From contig CANNCP010000007.1 in the NCBI GenBank assembly GCA_947503145.1, positions 62,001 to 126,000 of the forward strand: a stretch of 64,000 bases of DNA, read 5' to 3'. The stretch is from an uncultured Roseovarius sp. (GTDB lineage Bacteria; Pseudomonadota; Alphaproteobacteria; Rhodobacterales; Rhodobacteraceae). The position numbers were made by a program, and so were the translations under genes. Positions 29,450 to 39,952 of this stretch are shown here, piece by piece; the first letter of the stretch is position 1; each line of letters opens with the position of its first letter. A model generated the notes under the pieces. That model was given only the letters and a program-made list of their open reading frames with translations. It was not told the origin of the DNA and did no database searches.

Positions 29450-29730
29450 TCTGGGCTCACTTTCGTTTCTGACGGAGATAGCACGCCGCAGCGGGCGCGC
29501 CGTTGCATTAGGTCTGATCCGTGCGACTAAAATGGATCACAGCGCCGAGCGCAACCGGTCATGGGAGCATTCGAGCCGCATTTGGGCGATAACACGCCAT
29601 TACAGCGTATTGCGTTTGACCCGATTTCAAGTCCTTTCCCAGTGCCATGTGGCAGCGTTTTCAGAGCAAATGCTTTCATGACACCGGGCAAATACTATTG
29701 AACGTAACATGCCGTGAAGTGTTTCACACC

Positions 29731-30210
29731 TTAGCGGGCACGCATCAGCTCGACCAGCGTACAACGTGGGTCCGCTGCGCGCAGCACCTGCCGCGATGTC
29801 TCGACCCAATCGGCGGCATTGATTTGCGGAAAAAACGTGTCGGGGGCGTCCACTACCAGATCGACCTCGGTGATCAGCAGCCGGTCCGCGATCTCTATCA
29901 TCTCGGCATAGATGCCCGCGCCGCCGATTCCGTAGAGGCGTGCGTGCCCCCGGGACGCGGCAAAATCCAGCGCCTCTCGCACCGACCCAAAGCATTCCGA
30001 GCCGTCGATTTCACGCGATGACACCACGATGTTCAGGCGGTTTTTCAGCGGCTTGTAGGGCAGGCTATCCCATGTGTTGCGGCCCATGATGATCACGCCG
30101 CCCGTGGTTTCGCGTTGAAAGAACGCCAGATCCTCGGGTGCATGCCAGGGAATGTCTCCATCCTTGCCGATGGCCCCGTTACGGTCGCGGGCGACGACGA
30201 GCGACAGCAT
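29731..30210 (-). CDS. folA: Dihydrofolate reductase
   Basis: A 159-residue enzyme reducing dihydrofolate to tetrahydrofolate with NADPH. Seen are MLSLVVARDRNGAIGKDGDIP with the catalytic acidic region (DIPWHAPEDLAFF), MGRNTWDSLP and GIGGAGIYAEMI. ATG 30210 lies 4 bases after the thyA stop, so the pair is co-transcribed and couples dTMP synthesis to regeneration of the folate it oxidises. Confidence 0.94.
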   Translation of the reverse strand: MLSLVVARDRNGAIGKDGDIPWHAPEDLAFFQRETTGGVIIMGRNTWDSLPYKPLKNRLNIVVSSREIDGSECFGSVREALDFAASRGHARLYGIGGAGIYAEMIEIADRLLITEVDLVVDAPDTFFPQINAADWVETSRQVLRAADPRCTLVELMRAR

Positions 30211-30214
30211 CCGC

Positions 30215-31048
30215 TCAGACCGCCACGGGCGCGCGAATGCCCGGATCGGGGTCATATCCGGTGATCTCGAAATCCTCGTAGCGGAAATCGAAGATCGACC
30301 CGACATCACGGGTGATGCGCATCTGCGGCAGCGGTTTGGGCCTGCGCGCCAATTGTTTCTCGACCTGCTCCAGATGGTTGAGATAGATATGCGCGTCGCC
30401 CAGCGTGTGCACGAAATCGCCCGGCGCGTAGCCCGTCTCATGCGCCAGCATATGCAGCAGGAGCGCGTAGGATGCGATGTTGAACGGCACGCCGAGGAAC
30501 ATATCAGCCGATCGCTGGTAGAGTTGCAGATGCAGCTTGCCGCCCGCGATTCGCACCTGCCACATCGTATGGCAGGGCGGCAACGCCATCTGGGGCACAT
30601 CGCCGGGGTTCCATGCCGACACGATCATGCGGCGGCTGTCCGGGCTCTGGCGGATCAGCGTCAGCAGATCTTCGATCTGGTCAATGCTGCGGGCGCGGAA
30701 CACCGGTGCGCCTTCCGCCTCTCCTGCCATCGCGCCCAGCGCCGGAAAGCGCCGCCATTGCGCGCCGTAGACCGGGCCGAGATCGCCATTCTCATCGGCC
30801 CATTCATCCCAGATCGAAACGCCGTTTTCCTTGAGATACCGGATATTGGTGTCCCCCGAGAGAAACCACAGCAATTCGTGGATGATCGAGCGCAGATGCA
30901 GCTTCTTCGTGGTCACCAGTGGAAAGCCATCAGCCATCCGGTAACGGCTCTGCATGCCGAAATACGAAATCGTGCCGGTGCCGGTCCGGTCGGTGGACCG
31001 CTCACCCTCGGCCAGCACGGTTCTCAATGCGTCGTGATATTGCTGCAC
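30215..31048 (-). CDS. thyA: Thymidylate synthase
   Basis: A 277-residue enzyme methylating dUMP to dTMP using methylene-tetrahydrofolate. The catalytic cysteine is in [11 protein letters not shown], with [15 protein letters not shown] and [12 protein letters not shown] also typical. The start appears to be GTG at 31048 (before [11 protein letters not shown]), preceded by a TTGGGGGC stretch. Slightly longer than the E. coli enzyme, owing to an insertion around [14 protein letters not shown]. Confidence 0.94.
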   Translation of the reverse strand: MQQYHDALRTVLAEGERSTDRTGTGTISYFGMQSRYRMADGFPLVTTKKLHLRSIIHELLWFLSGDTNIRYLKENGVSIWDEWADENGDLGPVYGAQWRRFPALGAMAGEAEGAPVFRARSIDQIEDLLTLIRQSPDSRRMIVSAWNPGDVPQMALPPCHTMWQVRIAGGKLHLQLYQRSADMFLGVPFNIASYALLLHMLAHETGYAPGDFVHTLGDAHIYLNHLEQVEKQLARRPKPLPQMRITRDVGSIFDFRYEDFEITGYDPDPGIRAPVAV

Positions 31049-31192
31049 CTATGCCCCCAAGGCTCTGCACTTTGTTCCAGAGTTAACCGGCAGTTTGACA
31101 GATCACAAGTTTCATCGCGCAGGTAGTCGGGGTTGGACGGCCCGGCGATTACCCCTAGACTCAGTGGCAACATTGAAAACAGGAGTACCCCG

Positions 31193-31621
31193 ATGAACAT
31201 CCGTTACCTGCACACGATGGTGCGCGTCAAAGACCTGGAGGCATCCATGGCCTTCTACAACCTGCTGGGGCTGAAGGAGACCCGGCGCATGGAGAACGAG
31301 GACGGGCGCTTTAGCCTCATTTTCATGGCCCCCGAAGGACAGGAAGAATGCCCGGTCGAATTGACATACAACTGGGACGGCGATGACAGGCTGCCCGACG
31401 ACAGCCGCCATTTCGGCCACCTGGCCTACGAAGTCGGCAATATCTACGAGATGTGCCAGCACCTCATGGACCATGGCGTGACCATCAACCGCCCACCGCG
31501 CGATGGGCATATGGCGTTCGTGCGCAGCCCCGATAATATTTCGATCGAACTGCTGCAGAAAGGCGATGCGCTGTCACCTCAGGAACCATGGGCCAGCATG
31601 AAAAATACCGGCCATTGGTAA
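31193..31621 (+). CDS. gloA: Lactoylglutathione lyase (glyoxalase I)
   Basis: A 142-residue VOC-fold metalloenzyme turning the methylglyoxal-glutathione adduct into lactoylglutathione. Metal residues are in RYLHTMVRVKDLEASMAFY, VELTYNWD, HFGHLAYEV and DNISIELLQ. ATG 31193 has an AGGAG site. A G/C-rich hairpin follows (31632-31660). Confidence 0.92.
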   Translation: MNIRYLHTMVRVKDLEASMAFYNLLGLKETRRMENEDGRFSLIFMAPEGQEECPVELTYNWDGDDRLPDDSRHFGHLAYEVGNIYEMCQHLMDHGVTINRPPRDGHMAFVRSPDNISIELLQKGDALSPQEPWASMKNTGHW

Positions 31622-31631
31622 GGCTGATCTG

Positions 31632-31660
31632 CCTCTTCGGACCGTCCTGGTCCGGAGGGG
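31632..31660. terminator. Hairpin between convergent gloA and marR-type genes
   Basis: CCTCTTCGGACC and GGTCCGGAGGGG pair over about 12 bp with G-T wobbles around a 5-base loop. It sits in the 64-base gap between two converging genes. There is no T-run, so intrinsic termination is only possible. Confidence 0.45.
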
Positions 31661-31685
31661 CGTAACCATTGAGGCAGACACCGCA

Positions 31686-32186
31686 TCAATAAATATAGCG
31701 AATCTGATCGGACCAGTACCGCTCGACCCGCCGCAGCGAGGTGGCGATCTGATCGATCCCATCCGTGCCCAGCACCCCCTTGCCCTGCAACCCGTCGGCG
31801 TGACGGCCAAACAGGCCGGCGATGATATCGCGTATCTCACGCCCCTTCTGGGTCAGGCGCACCCGTACCGAGCGGCGGTCGATCTCGCAGCGCTGATGGT
31901 GCATGTAGCCCATTTCGACCAGCTTCTTGAGGTTGTAGCTGACGTTACTGCCCTGATAGTAGCCGCGCGATTTCAGCTCGCCGGCGGTCACTTCATTGTC
32001 GCCGATGTTGAACAGCAACAACGCCTGGACCGCGTTGATTTCCAGAACGCCAACGCGCTCGAATTCATCCTTGATCACGTCCAGAAGCAATCGGTGCAGC
32101 CGTTCAACCAGCGCAAGGGCATCCAGATAGCCCGTCATAAAGCCCTGCCCGGCGCCGGGCGGCGTCAGAGTGTCGTGCATACTCAT
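31686..32186 (-). CDS. MarR-family regulator resembling LdtR
   Basis: A winged-helix protein of about 166 residues. LVERLHRLLLDVIKDEFER, the HTH VTAGELKSRGYYQGSNVSYN and the wing HQRCEIDRRSVRVRLTQKG match the alphaproteobacterial LdtR group, which controls L,D-transpeptidase and stress genes. Three closely spaced ATGs are possible; 32186 has the best spacing from GGAG. Targets are not known here. Confidence 0.75.
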   Translation of the reverse strand: MSMHDTLTPPGAGQGFMTGYLDALALVERLHRLLLDVIKDEFERVGVLEINAVQALLLFNIGDNEVTAGELKSRGYYQGSNVSYNLKKLVEMGYMHHQRCEIDRRSVRVRLTQKGREIRDIIAGLFGRHADGLQGKGVLGTDGIDQIATSLRRVERYWSDQIRYIY

Positions 32187-32278
32187 TATCATCTCCGTGC
32201 AAAACCGCTTGGAGAGTGACCCTGAACGAAAATGCCCAACAATCAGTTAAACTTTACGGATAGAGCCTAAAATGCGAT

Positions 32279-32545
32279 CTATTTCGCCGTCGCGCCGTGT
32301 CGGATGATATCATCGGCCAGCGCCTGGAACCGCACAGGCGGGGCTATCTGCCCGGAGATCCATTGATAGAGATCCTGGTCATTTTCCGCCAGAAACGCCT
32401 CGTAGAGGTCCAGCATCTCGGGGTTCAACGCCGCCAGCCGCGCCGCCGCAAAGCGCGACAGCACGATATCCATTTCCTTGGTGCCGCGCCGGATAGAGCG
32501 CATGCCCAACCGCCGCAGCCGGATGGCCCGCGTCTCCTCAGACAA
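32279..32545 (-). CDS. sdhE: FAD assembly factor SdhE
   Basis: An 88-residue protein with the SdhE signature MRSIRRGTKEMDIVLSRF and an acidic helical end (LYEAFLAENDQDLYQWISG). It promotes covalent flavinylation of succinate dehydrogenase subunit A. The start appears to be TTG at 32545, since the conserved region starts only about a dozen codons later and the next ATG would cut into it. It overlaps the 3' end of the upstream XRE-type gene by 8 bases, so translation is likely coupled. Confidence 0.85.
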   Translation of the reverse strand: MSEETRAIRLRRLGMRSIRRGTKEMDIVLSRFAAARLAALNPEMLDLYEAFLAENDQDLYQWISGQIAPPVRFQALADDIIRHGATAK

Positions 32546-32942
32546 TCTCGGGCTCGCGCATTTTCGCTCGCAGCGCTTTCTCGACGCGGATGAGCCGTTC
32601 GGAAGCCCGGCGCATCTGCGCGCTGATTTCGCGCACCTCGGTCAACAGGTCGGCGGACTCACGCGACAGCGTAAGGTCCTCGGGGTCGCCCGGCCCATCG
32701 CCCTGCCCGATCAACAGCCAACTGATCGATACATTGAGCAATCCGGCCATCATCGACAAACGGTTGGCGCGCGGCTCGGAATGGTCGTTTTCCCATTCCT
32801 CCATGGTCTTCTTTCTGACGCCCAGACGCTTTGCCAGTTCCGCTTGTGTCATCCCCGACTGTTCACGGGCTCCCGCGAGGCGATCGCCGAATGTGGTTAC
32901 GTCCGGATCGTACCAATCTTCGGGTGATACTACAGTCATCAT
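32538..32942 (-). CDS. XRE-family helix-turn-helix protein
   Basis: A 134-residue protein with an HTH_3 domain at about residues 18-80 (FGDRLAGAREQSGMTQAELA, RLGVRKKTMEEWENDHSEP) and a helical C-terminal tail (SADLLTEVREISAQMRRASE) that may dimerise. The ligand and targets are unknown. ATG at 32942 or 32939, after AAAGGACA. Cotranscribed with sdhE. Confidence 0.8.
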   Translation of the reverse strand: MMTVVSPEDWYDPDVTTFGDRLAGAREQSGMTQAELAKRLGVRKKTMEEWENDHSEPRANRLSMMAGLLNVSISWLLIGQGDGPGDPEDLTLSRESADLLTEVREISAQMRRASERLIRVEKALRAKMREPEIV

Positions 32943-32967
32943 TGTCCTTTCTGGCGATCATGCTTGA

Positions 32968-34227
<1,260 letters not shown>

Positions 34228-34291
34228 GCTTCGGTCTTCGACCTCCACAATCCACCGCCCGGTCACCTGATCGGCAGCGACTTATCCAAGT

Positions 34292-34326
34292 AATCCCGGA
34301 GCGATTTTAGCGCTCCGGGATTTTTT
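34292..34326 (+). terminator. Rho-independent terminator after aspC
   Basis: A perfect 12-bp stem (34292-34303 with 34311-34322; core TCCCGGAGCG/CGCTCCGGGA), 7-base loop and a six-T tail at 34321-34326. Confidence 0.9.
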
Positions 34327-34448
34327 CTGCGCCGCGTATATTTGGGCAAAAGCAAAACTGCAGAGTATTGAAGCCAACCTGGGACGTGCCCCGCCTGAAT
34401 GACGCAGAATTGGCGGACAGGTCAGGCAAACTTCCCAAGCATCAAATT

Positions 34449-34463
34449 GGTATTTACAATACC
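34449..34463. promoter_or_regulatory. Small dyad upstream of the RACo-like gene
   Basis: GGTATT-TAC-AATACC, a perfect 6-bp dyad in a locally AT-rich stretch about 80 bases before the ATG at 34542. It resembles a repressor operator. No matching regulator is adjacent. Confidence 0.35.
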
Positions 34464-34541
34464 CATTATTTCACTATGACGGTATCACGCGCGCAGCTAA
34501 AGCGTCGGTGTCAATCTTGGGGCTGTTGCCAGGGTCAGATC

Positions 34542-36308
34542 ATGGAAAACGGGAAAGCGGAGATGGAAAGCGGTTCGACAATGGCGCTTTTGCAGTCCGA
34601 AAGTCCGGCCCCCCGCAGCCCGGCATCACCGGGCGCTATCTTCAAGCAGGTTGAACGAAAGAAATTTCCCGTCAACCCGGCGATCAAGCTGATCGAAGTT
34701 GTGGTTCCACCGCCTGATGATACCCACACTGTCGGCGACCTTGAACGCCTGACAATGGCAATCGCAGAGCGCTCTGGCCTAGAGCCGGATGTCGGAATCG
34801 AGGTTCTGGCGTCGTTGCAATCAACGCTGCGTTCCAGTGGCTGGCGCGTCACTTGTGTTGTCAGGCTGGGCGACCAGCGTCGCAATGCCGAAGTCATCGA
34901 TATCTTGCCCGGCGGGAGCATATCTTGCGCCTACGGGATTGCCGTCGATATAGGATCAACCACGATCATGGCATATCTGTGTGGACTCGCAACAGGCGAT
35001 GTCCTTGCCGCAGCCGAGATAACGAACCCGCAGGTCTCTTATGGCGCAGATGTCATGACCAGGGTGAGCCATTCCATGATGTATCCGGGCACGCATTTGG
35101 AAATGACCGCAGCGGTCCGGGACGGGGTGCGCCAGTTGGTGGATCAGTTGACAGAGCATTGTGGTGTCTCCCCCGGGCACGTGCTGGATGCTGCTGTCGT
35201 CTGCAACCCGATCATGCATCATCTGTATCTTGGATTTGATCCCGTTGAACTGGGCCAGGCACCATTCACATTCGCCACCTCGAACGCCCTTTGTGTTGCG
35301 GCGCGGGACGTCGGACTGCCGATCCATGCGCGCGCGCAGGTCTATCTGCTTCCGGCTGTCGGCAACCATATAGGCGCGGATGCCGCCGCAGTCTTGCTGA
35401 GCGAGACCCCCGAAGCGGCCGACGCGCTGAGCCTGATTGTCGACATTGGCACCAACGCCGAGATCTTTTTGGGAAACGCCAGGGGCATTGTCGCCTCTTC
35501 GTCCCCGACCGGCCCGGCCCTGGAGGGCGCGGAGATAAAACATGGACAACGCGCCGCGCCCGGCGCAATCGAGGCCGTCCGCATTGATCCCGTCACCAAG
35601 GAAATCCGGTTCAGGGTGATCGGGTCGGACCTGTGGTCGGATGATCCGGCGTTCGAGGCGTCCATCATTGCCATCGGTGTGACTGGTATCTGCGGCTCCG
35701 GCGTGATCGAGCTTGTGGCGGAAATGCGCATGTCAGGCATCATCGACCAGACAGGGCGCATCGGCAGCCCCGAAGAAACCGGGTGCGAACGATGTTTTCA
35801 GGACGGTCGCACGTTTTCAGTGTCCTTGTATCAGGGCGCCAGCAACATCTCGTTCACCAGTAACGATGTCCGCGAAGTGCAGATGGCGAAGGCCGCGCTT
35901 TACGCCAGCATCCGCCTGCTGATGGATGAGGCCGGTGTGCAGGCCGTCGAGAAAACCGTACTTGCCGGCGCCTTTGGCAGCCACATCTCGACCAAGCACG
36001 CGATCGTGCTGGGCCTGATCCCTGACTGCGCATTCGACAAGGTGACAGCCGTCGGGAACGCCGCAGGAACAGGCGCATGTATGGCCCTTCTCGACGTGGG
36101 CGCGCGCCGTCGGATAGAGGCCACGGTGCGGACCATCAGAAATGTCGATACTGCGACCCACCCGAATTTTCAGAAGTATTTTTTGAACGCGTCTGACATT
36201 CCGAATGCGTCTGACCCGTTTCCCTGTCTGGCAACACATCTGACATTGCCCATGATGGATTTTCGAAAACGCACCAGCCGTAACCGGGCCAGGCATCAGT
36301 CTTCCTGA
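34542..36308 (+). CDS. RACo-like ASKHA ATPase (DUF4445), without N-terminal ferredoxin domain
   Basis: About 588 residues. The main part matches reductive activators of corrinoid proteins (RamA/RACo family), which reduce Co(II) to Co(I) with ATP. The pre-ASKHA linker is IKLIEVVVPPPDDTHTVGDL; the ATPase phosphate loops are in GIAVDIGSTTIMAYLCG and LIVDIGTNAEIFLGN, with VTGICGSGVIELVAEM and VLAGAFGSHIS later. Family members usually begin with a 2Fe-2S ferredoxin domain. Here no CxxxxCxxC cluster motif is present, even if reading starts at 34368. No corrinoid protein or methyltransferase is adjacent. Confidence 0.7.
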   Translation: MENGKAEMESGSTMALLQSESPAPRSPASPGAIFKQVERKKFPVNPAIKLIEVVVPPPDDTHTVGDLERLTMAIAERSGLEPDVGIEVLASLQSTLRSSGWRVTCVVRLGDQRRNAEVIDILPGGSISCAYGIAVDIGSTTIMAYLCGLATGDVLAAAEITNPQVSYGADVMTRVSHSMMYPGTHLEMTAAVRDGVRQLVDQLTEHCGVSPGHVLDAAVVCNPIMHHLYLGFDPVELGQAPFTFATSNALCVAARDVGLPIHARAQVYLLPAVGNHIGADAAAVLLSETPEAADALSLIVDIGTNAEIFLGNARGIVASSSPTGPALEGAEIKHGQRAAPGAIEAVRIDPVTKEIRFRVIGSDLWSDDPAFEASIIAIGVTGICGSGVIELVAEMRMSGIIDQTGRIGSPEETGCERCFQDGRTFSVSLYQGASNISFTSNDVREVQMAKAALYASIRLLMDEAGVQAVEKTVLAGAFGSHISTKHAIVLGLIPDCAFDKVTAVGNAAGTGACMALLDVGARRRIEATVRTIRNVDTATHPNFQKYFLNASDIPNASDPFPCLATHLTLPMMDFRKRTSRNRARHQSS

Positions 36309-36425
36309 GTGTATGAAGACGCAAGATCGAAACGCCCGGTTGCTCTGCGCACTTTCCTAAGAGTGGCCCGCCTGCTATGTCCGGTGACAACCCACGACCC
36401 AAGGCATTGTTTTAAAGGGGCGCAT

Positions 36426-36845
36426 ATGGCCGGAGAGCTGCCGGAATACTACTTCAGGGTACGTGACAACGGCGCGTTCGTGTTCCGCGTCGACACCCAG
36501 AACCGGCAACGCCGGATCGAAATGGACCAGATCGCAGTGGTCAACATCCGCAACGGACAGATCAAGCCGCATGGCGAGCGGGCGCTGACCGACCGCGATA
36601 TGGAGGTCATTCAGGACTGGATGTCCGAGCGGCTGGAATTGCAGGAATACCGCGATATAGACGACATCCACCGGGCCGTCGATTACCTGAACACCACAAC
36701 CCACTGGGCCCAGTCCCGCGCTACCGACGATCAGCTGGAGGCGGTGACAGACGCGCTGTTGCTGGCGATGCACGACCTGCGGACGGTTCTGGTCCGCAAG
36801 AAGGCGGACCGGCTGCTGAAAGACGATGATGACGGGGACGATTAA
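36426..36845 (+). CDS. Conserved hypothetical protein
   Basis: A 139-residue acidic protein with alternating strands (YYFRVRDNGAFVFRVDTQNR) then helices (LTDRDMEVIQDWMSERLE, DDQLEAVTDALLLAMHDL), ending in an aspartate-rich tail. It is preceded by AAAGGGGC at good spacing from ATG 36426. I do not recognise a named family. Confidence 0.65.
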   Translation: MAGELPEYYFRVRDNGAFVFRVDTQNRQRRIEMDQIAVVNIRNGQIKPHGERALTDRDMEVIQDWMSERLELQEYRDIDDIHRAVDYLNTTTHWAQSRATDDQLEAVTDALLLAMHDLRTVLVRKKADRLLKDDDDGDD

Positions 36846-36947
36846 AGATTTTTGCGCTTTCCCTGAATCAGGGAAAGTGGAAAAGGCTCACGCCGTCTCA
36901 GTCGTTATGGGCGTTTTGCACGCCGATCCGTAACTGTGATCAAATAC

Positions 36948-37006
36948 AAAGCGTTTTAAGGTTTCTCGCGTTCGATTTGGTTCACGGATTGAACGTGGCG
37001 CGCTTT
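36948..37006. repeat. Dispersed palindromic repeat, loop type 2 (second copy)
   Basis: Terminal AAAGCG (36948-36953) and CGCTTT (37001-37006), with an inner GTTCGAT...ATTGAAC dyad. Closely related to the copy at 12175-12226. It lies in the 184-base gap between convergent genes. Confidence 0.6.
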
Positions 37007-37029
37007 GGCGAAGCACTTGGCCCAGCCCC

Positions 37030-38403
37030 TCAGAACCCCGCCGCCAGTTCATCCTTCGGATGTCGCTTCAGCCAGCGCCAGAACCGCGCCAGCATGAACA
37101 CCGCAGCAAAGGCCAACCCCACCGCAAGGCCCAGCCAAATGCCCATGCCGCCATAGCCCAGCGTGAAGCCAAAGACATAGCTGACCGGAATGCCGATGCC
37201 CCAATAGCTGAACGCAGCAATGAGCATCGGCGCGCGCGTGTCCTGCACGCCGCGCAACAGGCCCAGCGCCATGACCTGCCCTGCATCCGCCAGCTGAAAC
37301 AGCGCCGCAGCCGCCAGCAGCCCGATGCCGATGGCAATCACTCCGGCGCGCTGGGGTTCCGCCGGGTTCATGAAAAGGCCGATCAGGAATTCGGGCACCG
37401 CAAAGAACACGATCATCGTCAATGCCGCCACCGTGAACGACAGCAAGACCGCGACCTTGGCACCGTCCTTCAGGGCGCGCATGTCGCCCAGCCCATAGGC
37501 CTGCCCCGCCCGCACAGTCGCGGCATTCGACAGACCCAGATGGATCATGAAGATGATCGACACGATCTGTAGCGCGATCCCGTGCGCCGCCAGTTGCAGC
37601 GTACCCAGCCAGCCCATCATGATCGAGGAGGCGGCAAAAAGGCCGACTTCGGCCAGGTTGGTCATCCCGATGGGCCAGCCAAGGCGGAAAACCGCGCGCA
37701 GCGCCTCCCAATCGGGGCGCCAGACGCGGGTGAACATCGCGTGTTCCGGCAGTGCTGCCGCCACATAGATCGCCAGCCCCACCAGCGACGCGATCGTGAC
37801 CGTCAGGGACGCGATGGCAGCACCGCGAATACCCAGCTCGGGAAAGCCCATGTTGCCGAAGATCAACAGGTAGTTGACCACCACGTTCAGTACCACCGCC
37901 CCCAGCGTGACCCACAGAACGACTTGCGTCCGCTCCAGCGCCATGAGCAAGGATTTGAGCACCATCACCAACAGTGACGGGATCACAACGAAGCCCACGA
38001 TACTCAGATACTGCCCGGCCAATCGTGAAGTCTCCGGGTTCTGGCCCAGCGCCAGAAAGAGCGGCTCGGAAAACACCATCAGCGGCAGCACCGCCAGGCC
38101 GAAGGCGATGGAAGCCCAACAACCCATGCGCGTGACGCGCCGCACTTGCGTCTCCTGCCCCCTGGCCTGTGCCGTGGCAACCATCGGCATCACGGCCAGA
38201 GCAAAGCCCGATCCCATGATGAAGAACAAGAAGAACAGCATGCCGCCCAGCACCTCGCCGGCCAGCGCGTCAACACTGTACCAGCCCAGCATCAGCGCAT
38301 CCGTCAGCGTGATGGCAAACTGCGCCAGATGGCTACCGGCAAGCGGAATGCCCAGCGTCAGCAGACGCTTGGCGTGGTGGCGGTTCTGGTCTGGCTGCCT
38401 CAT
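37030..38403 (-). CDS. MATE family efflux transporter (NorM-like)
   Basis: A 457-residue polytopic membrane protein with about 12 hydrophobic segments in two repeated halves. LGIPLAGSHLAQFAITLTDA and LGWPIGMTNLAEVGLFAASS are the equivalent starts of the two MATE bundles. It exports cationic drugs or metabolites in exchange for Na+ or H+. ATG 38403 is clear. The substrate is unknown. Confidence 0.9.
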   Translation of the reverse strand: MRQPDQNRHHAKRLLTLGIPLAGSHLAQFAITLTDALMLGWYSVDALAGEVLGGMLFFLFFIMGSGFALAVMPMVATAQARGQETQVRRVTRMGCWASIAFGLAVLPLMVFSEPLFLALGQNPETSRLAGQYLSIVGFVVIPSLLVMVLKSLLMALERTQVVLWVTLGAVVLNVVVNYLLIFGNMGFPELGIRGAAIASLTVTIASLVGLAIYVAAALPEHAMFTRVWRPDWEALRAVFRLGWPIGMTNLAEVGLFAASSIMMGWLGTLQLAAHGIALQIVSIIFMIHLGLSNAATVRAGQAYGLGDMRALKDGAKVAVLLSFTVAALTMIVFFAVPEFLIGLFMNPAEPQRAGVIAIGIGLLAAAALFQLADAGQVMALGLLRGVQDTRAPMLIAAFSYWGIGIPVSYVFGFTLGYGGMGIWLGLAVGLAFAAVFMLARFWRWLKRHPKDELAAGF

Positions 38404-38505
38404 TTCCCACCTCTATGCCGCGCGCGTCCGGGCGGCAAGATATCGTTTGGGAGTAGCACCGATCTCAGCGCGCTGGCACCTTAAACACAATGGCCCATGC
38501 GATAG

Positions 38506-39432
38506 CTATCCAGCCAAAGCCTCAGCCACCGCGATATCCGCCATTTTCAATACTGCTTCGCGGGAGGCCGCCACCGCAATGAACCGACCCTTGTGGCAGA
38601 ACTTCGCCCCCTTGACGCCGCTGACAGCTTCAAGCGCGCCGTCGGTCAATCCCGCCCACGCCGCAGGTAGATCAGCGCGGTTGTCAAACGTGTCATCGCC
38701 CAGACGGATCGTGGTCAGGGCCCAATCGGCGCCACGCGGGTGGATCACGAACAGCAGGTGACCCGCGCCTGCCTTTTCGACACCCGCGCGAAATGGCATG
38801 CCCATTGGCAGTTCAAGAACGCGCGCCTCACCAGCCGCCTCAATCGCCGCCAGCACCATAGCTTCGGCCCGGTATTTCGCGGCCTTGCGCCTGATCTGCG
38901 CCTCAACGAAAGCCCGCGCCACGGGCAGGGCCGCCATGAAGGCACAATCATCGGCCCCGTCTTCGCGGTCGTCAAACACTGGCTTCAGGCTTTCCAGCAG
39001 CACTGGCAAGGTCAGCCCGGCAAACAGAGGTCCGGCATCGGCGGCATTGACGGCACCGTTGTCCAGCAAATCGACCGGCAGAACAAAGCCTCGGTCAAAC
39101 GAGCCGTGGATCGCCTCGATATCGTGCTCGGGCACGTCCATCGCGCGCAGATAGTCGCGGCCATACTGCGCCCAGATCAGGCCAAAAGAGCTGTAGGGTT
39201 GCCCATCTTCACGCAGCGGGCTGGGCCGCTGGTGGTGATCGAAAATCTGCGCGCCCGCATCGAATTGGCCACCGACATCATAGATAATCCTATCCTCGCC
39301 CGGCGTGATCCACGCCTTATCCCGGCTGCGGATCAACTCGGCCTCAGGAAACAGCCGTGTCAGGATGACCGAGGACAGCAACTCGTCGGCATGAAAGCCG
39401 CCGGAATGGGTGACGAGGTGGGTGATGGACAT
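38506..39432 (-). CDS. MYG1/UPF0160 family exonuclease-like protein
   Basis: A 308-residue protein of the MYG1 family of DHH-like metal-dependent exonucleases. Residues IDs are THSGGFHADELLSSVILTRL near the start, IYDVGGQFDAG and IFDHHQRPSPLREDG (a DHH motif). The human homologue is a 3'-5' RNA exonuclease; bacterial roles are unclear. ATG 39432. A candidate small gene lies 21 bases upstream on the same strand. Confidence 0.88.
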   Translation of the reverse strand: MSITHLVTHSGGFHADELLSSVILTRLFPEAELIRSRDKAWITPGEDRIIYDVGGQFDAGAQIFDHHQRPSPLREDGQPYSSFGLIWAQYGRDYLRAMDVPEHDIEAIHGSFDRGFVLPVDLLDNGAVNAADAGPLFAGLTLPVLLESLKPVFDDREDGADDCAFMAALPVARAFVEAQIRRKAAKYRAEAMVLAAIEAAGEARVLELPMGMPFRAGVEKAGAGHLLFVIHPRGADWALTTIRLGDDTFDNRADLPAAWAGLTDGALEAVSGVKGAKFCHKGRFIAVAASREAVLKMADIAVAEALAG

Positions 39433-39453
39433 AAAAGGTAGGCTCCAGCCAGG

Positions 39454-39582
39454 TTAAAATGGATTTGGGCGACCAGTCAGGCCGCCCTTCAGCTCATTGC
39501 GAGAGTAGTTTTCGTGAGGGTCGGCACCCATCCGGATCGGTGTGGCGCATAGCTGCGCGGCCGCAACATATAAGTACAGCAT
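39454..39582 (-). CDS. Candidate 42-residue small protein upstream of MYG1
   Basis: Reading from ATG 39582 (preceded by GAAGGTG) gives a 42-residue peptide: a hydrophobic start (MLYLYVAAAQLCATPIRMG) then a polar part ending NELKGGLTGRPNPF. It is co-directional between the NDUFS4-like and MYG1 genes, 21 bases from the MYG1 ATG. It could be a small secreted or membrane peptide. No homologue recognised; the case rests on start, ribosome site and position. Confidence 0.35.
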   Translation of the reverse strand: MLYLYVAAAQLCATPIRMGADPHENYSRNELKGGLTGRPNPF

Positions 39583-39640
39583 CACCTTCGCGAGGCCAAA
39601 GCCCCGATTCCGAGACGATTTCGCCCCGTTTTACAAGGCT

Positions 39641-39952
39641 TCAGTGCGTCCAGACGTCCCGGCGATTGGTGGCAAAGTTGGCACCATAGCCACCGGAGCG
39701 GATATTGGCCTTGCGTGGCTTGGGGTCCTGCACAATGGCGTCGATGCCATGTTCGTGCGCATATTCGAGCGCCGCTTCCTTGGTCGGAAATTTCAGCCGT
39801 ACCTGCGCCTGCGTGTCGCTGGACGATGTCCAGCCCATCAGCGGATCGACCTCACGCGCCGTGCTGTTGACGAACTCCAGAACCCAGTTGCGGGTTTGTG
39901 CCATACCCGATGACATTGCGTTTCGGGCGGGTCTGTAAATACGGGCAGGCAT
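39641..39952 (-). CDS. ETC complex I subunit, NDUFS4-like
   Basis: A 103-residue protein of the NDUFS4/ETC_C1 family, an accessory subunit of NADH:quinone oxidoreductase in alphaproteobacteria and mitochondria. [39 protein letters not shown] and the basic [17 protein letters not shown] end are diagnostic. ATG 39952 has an AAAGGAGA site. It lies away from any nuo operon, as is usual for this gene. Confidence 0.88.
   Translation of the reverse strand: MPARIYRPARNAMSSGMAQTRNWVLEFVNSTAREVDPLMGWTSSSDTQAQVRLKFPTKEAALEYAHEHGIDAIVQDPKPRKANIRSGGYGANFATNRRDVWTH

Noticed and set aside
30211..30600. N-terminal extension of the dihydrofolate reductase frame
   Set aside because: It reads thyA in another frame, giving Arg/Ser/Cys-rich sequence. 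DHFR begins at 30210, four bases after thyA.
31091..31108. TTGAC-AGAT-CACAA near the thyA start considered as an FNR box
   Set aside because: The right half deviates at two positions and thyA is not a plausible target; more likely a -35-like sequence by chance.
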